Of a stretch of 64,000 nt of DNA, positions 56,901 to 64,000 are shown piece by piece. Every line of letters starts with the position of its first letter. Position 1 is the stretch's first letter. The translations under genes and the position numbers were made by a program. Source of the stretch: CAZGMJ01 sp964526785 (GTDB taxonomy: Bacteria > Planctomycetota > Phycisphaerae > Sedimentisphaerales > Anaerobacaceae); contig CAZGMJ010000017.1 of the NCBI GenBank assembly GCA_964526785.1, forward strand, positions 17,612 through 81,611, in the 5' to 3' direction. The notes under the pieces are model-generated. The model was not told the origin of the DNA. It did no database searches and saw nothing but the letters and a program-made list of their open reading frames with translations.

Positions 56901-59900
56901 GGAGGGCGAAATGATCGACCGGGAGATGCCTGTGCGCATTACGGCCCTCAGCTACGAAGGCAAAGCCATCAGTCGAGTGAACCTGCGCGTCAACGGACGC
57001 AGCATCGGCACCGATTACACATTGCCTTACGAGTTCAGCGTGCCGTGGGAGGACTTCGCGGGCGGCCGGTGTGCAATCAGCGCAGCCGCCGTGGATGCTT
57101 CCGGGAAAGAAAAGGCCGTAACGCGCAACGTGGTCGTCTCTGATTACTTCAATCTGCTGCCTGCAGATGGGGCGGTCATTACGGGCAACGACATAACCGT
57201 TTCGTGGGATGGCGGCGGATTCGGCCCGGCCGGCGTGCGATATCGTCTAAAGGGAGAGGACGAAGCAGAGACGCCCTGGAAGACGGTCGTGGGCCAGAAT
57301 GCGCGGACTCGCAGGGTCCGTATCAGCGATCTGGAGGCAGGCAAGGCTTACGAGTTCCAGCCTTTGGGCGGAGGCTCCGAGGGGCCGGTTCGCCAGGTCA
57401 CACGCGTTAAGGGACTTGCCTTTACCGAGTCTCATTACGGCGGTACTATCGCGCGCGATTACGATCAGAAACTGCCTGTAGCGGTACGCAACCATGCTGA
57501 GGAACCGCGCGTTGTGCGTCTCCGCTGCGATCAGCCCAAGGACAGCAAACTACTGGTTGCTTTCGTCGGCGATGGAGAAAAGGGTCGGCCCGTTGAGCTG
57601 GGCCCCGGTGAGCAAAGGGTCTTCACGCTCGGCTTCAGCGCGCAGGATGTCATTAAGGAGTCCCACACACTTCCGATTTACATTCAATCCGAGGACGGAT
57701 ACTCGGATCAGTCGCAAGTCGAGGTGCGCGTGAAGTTGCCGAAGGTCGACCTGGAATGGGCTGACGTTACCCCCGAAGGAGACGATGCACTGGGGCGGGT
57801 ATACGAACTGCTCAACAAAGGCGATACGCTGACCGATCTGAACGTCTCGGCCGCTAATGAAAGCATCAATATCCAGCCGGAGGTGCAACATGGACTGATC
57901 AAAGCCGGTTCGCGAATGCGATTCGACATTTATCCGAAGATATACGAGGGATTCACGGGTTGTACGGACCAACTTCGGGCCACCTCTATCAACAAAACCG
58001 TGTCGATCGACTACGAAGGCAGGCTCAAACCCGGCGAACAGGTGTTCCGGCTGAACATGACGGCGGGCCTGGACCCGCTGACGGGCGAGCCCAACGATGT
58101 CAGCGATGCCATTCGTGCTGCGCGTCGCCTGGTGGGGCAGTATCTCAGCGCCGAGACCGTCGACTGGACGACCCGGACCGATCCGCAGGATACCGACAGA
58201 AACGGCAGGCCCGACCGCTGGACCGTTGTGGACCAACTCAATCAGACGCAGTGGTTTGGGCGCGACACCGACGGTGATGGCGAGGTGGATTTCGCCCAGG
58301 CGGATGTCGGTCTGGATGGCGAGATCGATCATTCCTCAATCCTTGAGGACGGCAAGTGGCGAAGCACAAACCTGCTCGACGCTTACCTGGAGATGAATTT
58401 CGCGGTCCCGAAGCATCGTTCCAAGTATCAGCCGCACGATCTGGATCTGATTGTTAACGGACAGGTCGTTGGACAGATGCAGCAGACGATTCCCGAAGGC
58501 AACTATCGCTTCGGCCTCAAGCCGGCGGCTCTCAAATGGGGCGGACGCGAAAACGACCTGGAGATCAACTCGCACTTCAAGAACTTCGCACACTATACGA
58601 TCAGCAGCGATTTTCAGTTGAAGACGCGCCTGCTCAGCACGGACACATATATGATCGGCACGTCGCGTGAAGATGCCATCAAACGCCTGTACGAGAGCGA
58701 CCCCGGTTTTTCCACAAATCTATCAGATTTCAGTATCTCTTCCGAGGACCTGAGTATATCCCCTGAAAGCGGCCTCAAGAAGGGTTCTGCGGTAACGATC
58801 TCGGGCACCGTGCGAAATCTCGGATCGGGCGGTGTCGAGCGTCTGCAACTGGGTCTGTTTCTGGCCGTGCCGGGCACCGAAGGCAAGGAACTGAATCGCA
58901 TCAGCGTCGAAGCGCCCGGCATGATGACGACCACGGACTTCGAATTCGTCTGGCCCGCGGCGCCGGGAAACCACAGCTTGCGCGTTGTTGCCGATCCCGC
59001 TAATCGGCTCGGGGAGGCGAATCGCAAGAACAACGCCGGAATAGTGAATGTGTCGGTTCCCGGGGATGACGCCCCGCCGACGCTCACCGTCCTCGAACCC
59101 GCCGATGGGTTTGAGACTGAAACGGGCGCCGTTAATCTGGTCGCGACAGGCCAGGACGACACAGGTGTCATCGGTGTCGATGTTGCTGTCGACGGCGGCC
59201 CCATGAAACCTCTGCATCGTTCGGACAAAGGATTCGAGGGATTGGCCCGCCTGCAGAGCGGTGCACACACCTTGCGTTTCCGGATTACCGATTCGGGCGG
59301 CAATCAGGCAGAGGATACGCGCCGCGTAACAGTGAAGGCAGAACCGCCGGAATGCAGAATCGTCAAGCCGGAACCCGGTGCGGCCATAGAGACTTCCACT
59401 ACTCGCGTGCAGGTATCCGCGTCTTCGATCGAACAATGCGGTATTCGCATCAACAACGGACCATGGTTCGGCCTGCAGGAAACGGCGGGCATGTGGACGG
59501 GTACTGTAGACCTGCCGTTCGGCCGATGCGACATTGATGTGGTGGCGATTGACAAAGATGGAATGCGCCGCAACAGCAGCGTAACGGTCGACTGCACAGC
59601 GCAACCCGAAGAGAAGGAAGAAGAGGAGAAGGAGGACAGGCAGCAGGAAGACGAGCAACAGCAGCAGGCAGACGCCGAGACAGACCAGGAATCCGCAAAG
59701 CAGAAAGCGGATACCGCCGGCGACGACAAGCCCGCGCAGGCTCAGGACCCCCGTACACCGCAGAATCAGCAGTCTGGTCGTCCCGACGCAAAGCAACCGA
59801 AGAATGCGCCGCCGCCGCAGAATGCACCCAACACCACGCCCGGCAGGCAGCCGACAGGAACCGAGGGGGGACAACCAAACAAACAGGCGCCTCGCGGAGA

Positions 59901-62415
59901 TGGCGCGTCCGGTGGCAGTACGTCTACAGGGAACGGAGGACAAACAAAAGCCGGCGACAACCAGGATTCCGATACACCAGCAGATGACGCAGAAGGTTCA
60001 GTCGATACCCCACAGGTCCCTGATGACAAGGTCTTTCCTGTCGATATCCCCGAAGAAAACGACGTAGTGACACCCGCAGACGAGGGCGGCACCGTATCGC
60101 GCAGCAGACCGACGCCTACGCGGAGTCGGCCGACAAGCCCGGGACGTTCGCCGACCGGTTTTGCATACAATCGCCATCGCAACGACTGGTACTGTCCGAA
60201 CAGGCCAAAAATTAAGACCAAGTTCAAGCTGCCGGAATGGCTGACGAAAGAGGAATTCGACAAGATCCTCAAAAAAGGCCCGAACAGCCCGGAATTCAAG
60301 GCTCTTGAGGCCAAACTTCTGGCCGGATATTGGTACCGCAACTTCGGCAAGAAGGTCAAAGGCCAGACGATGGACAAGCTGCTGCTGAAGTACAAGGAAC
60401 TGCTGCTCAAGCGATGCGGCCGGCTGGAACAAGCTGACGGCAAACTGCCGAGCTTTCTGCAGTCACTCGGATTTGCCGCCGAGGATCCACCGACCGACCC
60501 CCGCGAACTGGAAAAATGGCGCAACAAGATGAAGGAGTTGACGGAAGTGTACTGGCTCCGCCTGCTGGCTACGGAAGACCCGGCCACCGTCATCCAGGGG
60601 ATGCGCAAACGGGCCGATGCCCTGGGCAAGTACGATGAAGCCTCACAAATGCAGGCCGAGGCCATTATCCAGGAGATACAGGCCAACCAGAAGATTACGC
60701 AAGACGTGCTTGAGGCTCTGCCCTATACGGGAGAAGCCCTTGACCTGATTGCAGCCGCCACGGGCGAGTCGCTCTCCGGTGAGAAACTCGGGGGATGGGA
60801 ACGGTTCTTCCGTGCAGCCTGTGCGGCGGGCCCGGCAGCGCTCGAAGAAGCGATGAAACGGTCGCCCCGCATGCAGGAGGCCCTCGGACAGCTTGTTGCA
60901 GCAACGGGCGAGATGGGCAGCAATATGAAGAACGGCTTCCTGCGGCGAATCGGAGCCGACGTCGATAAGTTCGATGAGATGGCCGAAGGAGTGACGAAGT
61001 TTCTCACCAAGGAACGCCGTATCTTCGGCAAGAGTGCCGACGATGTGGTCGATAGCGCCAAGGCCGCGTACCGACAAAGCGCCGAGGGTATGGAGGAACT
61101 GCGCCAACTCGAAAAGGCCAAGGAAGCCTCGAAGCAGACCGTGGACGAGTTGGACGATCTGGTAATGAAGGGCGGCAAGGCGGGTGACGCGGACATGGAA
61201 GATGCGATTCTCCGTATCCAGAAGGACAAGACCGCCCAATCCGTCATGAACGGTTCGGACGTTCCGATGGAGGTGCGCAAGAAGGCTAACGAGACGATCA
61301 AGAAGATCTACTCGGACGTGGACGCGCCGACGATGCAGCGGATCGCGAAGCACGACGACGTAAAGAAGTTCGCACAGCAGCACGGCCTCGATCCCGACAG
61401 CATCGAAGTGTCAGTCTGGAATCCGACCAACAAGCGTGGACCGTTGCCCGGCGACCCGGACTATATCGATCCGGACTATGTCAAGTTCGGTCGCGACCGC
61501 GACGTGACCTATCAGATCACCGGTAAGACCGCCGACGGGCGCACGGTTACTCTCGACGTGAACCACGACATCTCCGGCCCGATCTACCAGGATGAATTCT
61601 TCAAGCGTTGTAACGGCAGGCCGCCAGCAAACGCGGATGAGGCAAAGGCATTCGCGAACCAGATGGACCAGATGGTGACGTCGAAGTGGCATCGTGAAGC
61701 ATACAACACGGGTCCCGACGTGCACATCGATGACTGGCTCAACAACGATATTACCCCACCGGTGGCCCGTCCGGAAGACATCCGGGATACCATAGTAACC
61801 AAGTCCAACCATTGGTTCAGTGAGGCCGCCAAACCCGGCAAGACCACTATCGAAAGTTCTCGTGATATGGCTGAGGGCATGCGGCAGGCCACCAAGCAAT
61901 GGGACAATTTCGTGGCCAAGCGGGCTGCCTTGTATGGGGCGAACGTGCCGCCGCAGCTTGAGAAGGCCATGGACATCTTCAAGCAGGTGGAAAACGGGGC
62001 CGTCAGTCCCAAACAGGCCGAGCACATGCTTGATGCGTTGGGCGATCTGGCGGGCGGGGGCAAGCTGACTCCGCAAAAAGTGGTGGAGAATATGGCCACT
62101 TATTTCGAGGCGGTGGAAAAAGGACCGGGCAAGGCATTCCGCAGCATCAAGACGGCCAAACTGGCCGAATCCCTCGAAGGCGTCCGTAATGTGTCAGCTC
62201 GGACGGATATGATCAACAACGCCTATCGCAGCGGCCATATCTCGGGCGAAACGTTCCGCAAGATGCGCGAGGGCAGTTTCACCTTGCCCCCGAATCCAAC
62301 GCCCCAGCAGACGCAACAGCTCAAGAACTGGGCCATCGGCGCCTGGAACCGACGGGCGATCAGCGCCACAGAGAAAAAGCTGATCGAAGAACAGACCGGT
62401 CCGCTCGATGAATAG
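53914..62415 (+). CDS. Giant secreted multidomain protein with PPC-like repeats and pretoxin-TG-like C-terminus
   Basis: The 2833-residue protein starts eight bases after AAGGA and has a signal peptide (to about residue 27). Order of parts: three carboxypeptidase-regulatory-like domains (30-300); five PPC-like repeats about 117 residues apart, each ending in a TEWGNN-type motif (near 401, 517, 637, 755, 871); Ig/FnIII-like domains (985-1160). Next come calcium-type Asp-rich loops with DTDGDGEVD (about 1426-1472), a CARDB domain (1604-1713) and two more Ig domains (to 1895). A Glu/Gln/Asp/Pro-rich linker (1896-2082) leads to a roughly 750-residue mostly helical end. That end contains LPYTGEALDLIAAATGESL followed by SGEKLGGWERFF (near 2269-2300), resembling pretoxin-TG domains, and a beta-containing region around 2515-2600. 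No immunity gene is evident. It may be an adhesin, a scaffold or a toxin carrier. Confidence 0.75.
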   Translation: MKSRFVSSSVVSLFLAALLGWGSVCTAAPEIPGPVTFLVHSAETAKPLTGVTVHVGARMAVSDKSGKIIFDGIPAGSYPIRCKHPGYQTFDKTIELPNGQRAPQVVSLAPEVVSPVKMSLVEQNSGESVVTARLHMDPITVSAALNGSLTFCPDREGNVTTIPVPEGTYNLRIEAPGFEGVTEVFEHKAVDAPVVIKLKPAAQPGSCVVAVTSADGGALANAEVELWEVYPLTKIASGRTDAGGTVRFSNLRIGIINPAADDGSLPATHRAEAVVRVQAEGHASVLKSVRLADGARLSVELAANKTIEERESNDSRGTAQRLRLGQRAKFVIDKNSDQDWFAFDLDEPAHVTIAFDDAKLELWAVLHDAQGKQLGTIGKHSSKTAQGKWNLAAGHYTICVTEWGMNGSSPDPHVMTLSGETAADPLEPNDGSAGARTIRIGQHLRGLIFPVRDEDHFVMHLDRPGRLRLETANEAKIERWVAIFDRHGVNRAHLACHAGRGASAEWQFEPGDYRVVVTEWGNNGCSLDPYDFRFTMMVDDGVDDPVVRSRAAVSSVRQLAVPGRVHATINPIGDQDTYTISVPSRGVLRLYQTGPIQLWTSLVDGRGKELCATGSHTNRGAHTEYSFDQAATVYLKVTEWGNNNWSSFPYELHAWFDPAGEIERLQPNETMKTAVPIELGAMVRDNILPMKDQDWYQVVVDQPGYLRVWNDARPQLTVGLHSADAKRIAYMNTHWNRTNQVDWPVIPGTYYLQVSEWGNNGYCTWDYALKASLLRALPGEPADLKKSPPVQLKLAQARQCCIEHIGDVERYRISIPAKGDYVFHVGGPLQTTSTATDIRTGKEFFRFNAYGGRTTTHSFKTEGPMELRLIVTEWGNNGANMTPNWIMVAPAGANLAGSAVEWSVNPIRPTQVTFKTVDTPGVTSFPTTSLDINADGQSDATLIKDQPVTLEFPRQGLYRVGLHCEAGAVSAMGELWVQATGQPVRKGLRVLIATPGEGEMIDREMPVRITALSYEGKAISRVNLRVNGRSIGTDYTLPYEFSVPWEDFAGGRCAISAAAVDASGKEKAVTRNVVVSDYFNLLPADGAVITGNDITVSWDGGGFGPAGVRYRLKGEDEAETPWKTVVGQNARTRRVRISDLEAGKAYEFQPLGGGSEGPVRQVTRVKGLAFTESHYGGTIARDYDQKLPVAVRNHAEEPRVVRLRCDQPKDSKLLVAFVGDGEKGRPVELGPGEQRVFTLGFSAQDVIKESHTLPIYIQSEDGYSDQSQVEVRVKLPKVDLEWADVTPEGDDALGRVYELLNKGDTLTDLNVSAANESINIQPEVQHGLIKAGSRMRFDIYPKIYEGFTGCTDQLRATSINKTVSIDYEGRLKPGEQVFRLNMTAGLDPLTGEPNDVSDAIRAARRLVGQYLSAETVDWTTRTDPQDTDRNGRPDRWTVVDQLNQTQWFGRDTDGDGEVDFAQADVGLDGEIDHSSILEDGKWRSTNLLDAYLEMNFAVPKHRSKYQPHDLDLIVNGQVVGQMQQTIPEGNYRFGLKPAALKWGGRENDLEINSHFKNFAHYTISSDFQLKTRLLSTDTYMIGTSREDAIKRLYESDPGFSTNLSDFSISSEDLSISPESGLKKGSAVTISGTVRNLGSGGVERLQLGLFLAVPGTEGKELNRISVEAPGMMTTTDFEFVWPAAPGNHSLRVVADPANRLGEANRKNNAGIVNVSVPGDDAPPTLTVLEPADGFETETGAVNLVATGQDDTGVIGVDVAVDGGPMKPLHRSDKGFEGLARLQSGAHTLRFRITDSGGNQAEDTRRVTVKAEPPECRIVKPEPGAAIETSTTRVQVSASSIEQCGIRINNGPWFGLQETAGMWTGTVDLPFGRCDIDVVAIDKDGMRRNSSVTVDCTAQPEEKEEEEKEDRQQEDEQQQQADAETDQESAKQKADTAGDDKPAQAQDPRTPQNQQSGRPDAKQPKNAPPPQNAPNTTPGRQPTGTEGGQPNKQAPRGDGASGGSTSTGNGGQTKAGDNQDSDTPADDAEGSVDTPQVPDDKVFPVDIPEENDVVTPADEGGTVSRSRPTPTRSRPTSPGRSPTGFAYNRHRNDWYCPNRPKIKTKFKLPEWLTKEEFDKILKKGPNSPEFKALEAKLLAGYWYRNFGKKVKGQTMDKLLLKYKELLLKRCGRLEQADGKLPSFLQSLGFAAEDPPTDPRELEKWRNKMKELTEVYWLRLLATEDPATVIQGMRKRADALGKYDEASQMQAEAIIQEIQANQKITQDVLEALPYTGEALDLIAAATGESLSGEKLGGWERFFRAACAAGPAALEEAMKRSPRMQEALGQLVAATGEMGSNMKNGFLRRIGADVDKFDEMAEGVTKFLTKERRIFGKSADDVVDSAKAAYRQSAEGMEELRQLEKAKEASKQTVDELDDLVMKGGKAGDADMEDAILRIQKDKTAQSVMNGSDVPMEVRKKANETIKKIYSDVDAPTMQRIAKHDDVKKFAQQHGLDPDSIEVSVWNPTNKRGPLPGDPDYIDPDYVKFGRDRDVTYQITGKTADGRTVTLDVNHDISGPIYQDEFFKRCNGRPPANADEAKAFANQMDQMVTSKWHREAYNTGPDVHIDDWLNNDITPPVARPEDIRDTIVTKSNHWFSEAAKPGKTTIESSRDMAEGMRQATKQWDNFVAKRAALYGANVPPQLEKAMDIFKQVENGAVSPKQAEHMLDALGDLAGGGKLTPQKVVENMATYFEAVEKGPGKAFRSIKTAKLAESLEGVRNVSARTDMINNAYRSGHISGETFRKMREGSFTLPPNPTPQQTQQLKNWAIGAWNRRAISATEKKLIEEQTGPLDE

Positions 62416-62638
62416 CAGTTGGCTTGGCATGAGCGCAATCATCGCCGGGAACATGCACCGTGGAAAACGCCCGTGCGCAGTATCCACCGGAAGAGCAGCC
62501 CGCGTCAGCCTGAAAGAGCCTTGCTTCATTTGGGCTGTCGCAGATGGAAGAGGCATATTGTGAATGTAGTGCCTATTCGTCCTATTGCAACGGTCGCCCC
62601 ACCATTCACGTTTGTCGGCGACAATGCACGCTCAACGG

Positions 62639-63703
62639 TCATTGCAATATTCTTGCGCGGAAAAGCCGAATCTCATTGGATCCGTTGGGACAGGCGACTT
62701 CAGCGTATGCCCAGATTTCCTCGCCGACATACATCCAGTGCGAATAACGCCATGTGTGGAAGTGCTCGCCGGGAGTTGTGCTCATCAACAGGGGTGATTC
62801 CGGCGTCAGGTCCACAATACGGTGCAGGTCGAACGTAAAGGCCAGTCCGGTCGCAATGTTATACACGGGATCGTACCAATCGGTGGCGGAACCCTCGTAA
62901 ACGAACAAGTAGCCTGCGCCAAGCGGAACTACGCTGGCCGGACGAACGTAGAAGTCATGCCACCCTGCAAGGTCCATGATCGATTCGTAGGGGTTCCCCA
63001 CAGGTTGCCAGTTCTCACCATCTCGGCTTGTAAAGTGATAGATGCGTTCAGTCCTTCGCATGACCCCGATGACATAACAATGGTAGGCACCGGCTGCAAA
63101 CAGAATGAACGGATCCTTGTACTCTTCCACCATAACATCGCGATCGTAGGATTCTGCAATTCGCTGAATGACCGGCCTTGCCGAGGAAGGTCGGAACTCC
63201 GCCGGATGGTTGGCGTCATCGAATTTGATGATACACCAGGGCCCGCCTTTCCACGGACCGCACGCATAGAGTTTGAATTTCTCAGTGTGTGGATCAATCA
63301 GCAGAGCGGGTCTTTCAAACCCGGGAATCGGGACATCCTGTCGTCGCAAACGGTGCACCTTGTCGAAGTGAATTCCGTCTTCGCTGCGAAGCAAGCGAAT
63401 CTCATACCCCCTCAGTCCTCGAGGCGCTTCGGCGGTGCGCATACGACATGCCAGCCAGAAGACGCCGACACAATCACGCACAACAGAAGGAGCGCCGGCC
63501 CACCATTCTGATTCGTCCCTGTCCGGCTTGAGGATCACTTCATAGTCCTTGAATCGCGATGGAATATCACCGAAGCTCCGTTCTACTTGAGGGATGGAAG
63601 TATGTGAGCGAGCGGGCATCGCTGCAACGCCAGACGTTTCAGACGACAGAGCCGCCGCCAGGAAACTGACGCACAGCAACAGGTTAGTTTTTGCCTGGTA
63701 CAT
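62639..63703 (-). CDS. Secreted five-bladed-propeller glycosidase-like protein (GH43/GH130-like)
   Basis: I start at the ATG at 63703, nine bases after GGAG, giving 354 residues with a signal peptide. The mature part has repeated blades: WWAGAPSVVRDCVGVFWLAC, YEIRLLRSEDGIHFDKV, PALLIDPHTEKFKLYACG, YKDPFILFAAGAYHCYVIG and RIYHFTSRDGENW. This pattern matches five-bladed beta-propeller glycosidases and phosphorylases of GH43/GH130-like families. The exact family and catalytic residues are uncertain. It converges with the giant gene; the 223-base gap holds no gene. Confidence 0.65.
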   Translation of the reverse strand: MYQAKTNLLLCVSFLAAALSSETSGVAAMPARSHTSIPQVERSFGDIPSRFKDYEVILKPDRDESEWWAGAPSVVRDCVGVFWLACRMRTAEAPRGLRGYEIRLLRSEDGIHFDKVHRLRRQDVPIPGFERPALLIDPHTEKFKLYACGPWKGGPWCIIKFDDANHPAEFRPSSARPVIQRIAESYDRDVMVEEYKDPFILFAAGAYHCYVIGVMRRTERIYHFTSRDGENWQPVGNPYESIMDLAGWHDFYVRPASVVPLGAGYLFVYEGSATDWYDPVYNIATGLAFTFDLHRIVDLTPESPLLMSTTPGEHFHTWRYSHWMYVGEEIWAYAEVACPNGSNEIRLFRARILQ

Positions 63704-63762
63704 TGGACAAGACTCCATATTGCTCAATAGCTTCTGTCAACTTTCGCACTTTCATTAGCTGC

Positions 63763-63999
63763 TCAAGCCGCATTGGCGAGAGCCTCGATTAAGAAGTCGA
63801 ATTTATTGTCATGTACGCTCGAATGTCCGAACATCGTTTTTATTCTTTGACGCCAAAGTTCGCGACGCAGACAACTCAAAGCATCTGCGAAGCTTGGAGC
63901 GCTCTTTTGGCGGTACCACGGCCGGACAAGATAATATCTTTGGCCGGATTTCTGGTTGATGTACCACAGCCATACCATCGAATAGAGCCAAAGCCCCAA
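63763..63999 (-). mobile_element. C-terminal part of a probable transposase, cut by the window edge
   Basis: Seventy-eight residues are visible, running out of the window at 64000. The segment LVRPWYRQKSAPSFADALSC followed by LRRELWRQRI and a short basic tail resembles the C-terminal region of DDE transposases common in planctomycete genomes; I cannot assign the IS family. The stop is at 63763-63765. No terminal inverted repeat could be identified in the 59 bases before the neighbouring gene because the other end lies outside the window. Confidence 0.5.
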
Positions 64000-64000
64000 G

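Noticed and set aside
62419..62838. Possible immunity ORF directly downstream of the giant protein
   Set aside because: It overlaps the convergent glycosidase-like gene by about 200 bases, has basic random-looking composition and no ribosome site.
1..64000. CRISPR arrays, rRNA operon or prophage
   Set aside because: No regularly spaced direct repeats, no rRNA sequence and no phage structural or integrase genes were seen; the only tRNA is tRNA-Leu at 9451-9534.

Overview
This 64 kb window most probably comes from a Planctomycetota chromosome, likely class Phycisphaerae (Sedimentisphaerales-like). That is an inference from content. It carries many secreted sugar-active proteins of families common there (DUF4832, GxGYxYP, DUF4038, GH97, heparinase II/III). 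It also has a lone prepilin-like protein with a C-terminal tail typical of that group, a Lys-rich long Rho, a bacterial deoxyhypusine-synthase-like enzyme beside pyruvoyl arginine decarboxylase, and a giant multidomain secreted protein. No rRNA is present to prove the assignment. Coding density is high, most starts have a GGAG-type ribosome site, and several sigma70-like promoters (TTGNNN, 16-17 bp, TATNNT) can be read directly.

Region by region. 1-3.7 kb: a DUF4832 secreted protein and a convergent GxGYxYP putative glycosidase. 3.9-7.4 kb: a TRAP transporter operon (binding lipoprotein, small and large permease) ending in a universal stress protein. 7.6-11.5 kb: a Tat-exported aldo/keto reductase, a TfoX-N protein, tRNA-Leu(GAG), queE and a malectin-like lipoprotein. 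11.4-17.2 kb: queF, a zinc-ribbon protein, a GT-B glycosyltransferase, coaE, rho and a small membrane protein. 17.7-25.1 kb: a Cus-like heavy-metal RND efflux operon (TolC family, CusB-like, CusA-like). 25.2-28.9 kb: a GH5-like enzyme and a polyamine operon (pyruvoyl arginine decarboxylase, agmatinase, deoxyhypusine/homospermidine synthase family) with a 29-codon leader ORF.

29.3-37.3 kb: a large secreted protein of unknown function, a glucosaminidase lipoprotein, a GT2 glycosyltransferase coupled to a multi-TM protein fused to a SUMF1/FGE-like domain, and a prepilin-like protein. 37.5-53.3 kb, mostly on the minus strand: a translationally coupled FAD oxidoreductase and polyferredoxin membrane protein, a heparinase II/III plus M14 carboxypeptidase fusion, a parallel beta-helix/PA14 protein, proline iminopeptidase, DUF4038 glycosidase, GH97 and a GH42-like beta-galactosidase. 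53.9-62.4 kb: one 2833-residue secreted protein with five PPC-like repeats, Ig/CARDB modules, a charged linker and a helical C-terminus containing a pretoxin-TG-like motif. The window closes with a five-bladed-propeller glycosidase-like protein and the cut-off C-terminus of a probable transposase.

Taken together the genes suggest a saccharolytic organism that degrades complex, partly acidic or protein-linked glycans outside the cytoplasm. Uptake is at least partly by a TRAP carrier; no SusC/SusD pair is seen. The strongest candidates for something new are the giant pretoxin-like protein, the lyase-peptidase fusion and the polyamine operon with its leader ORF.
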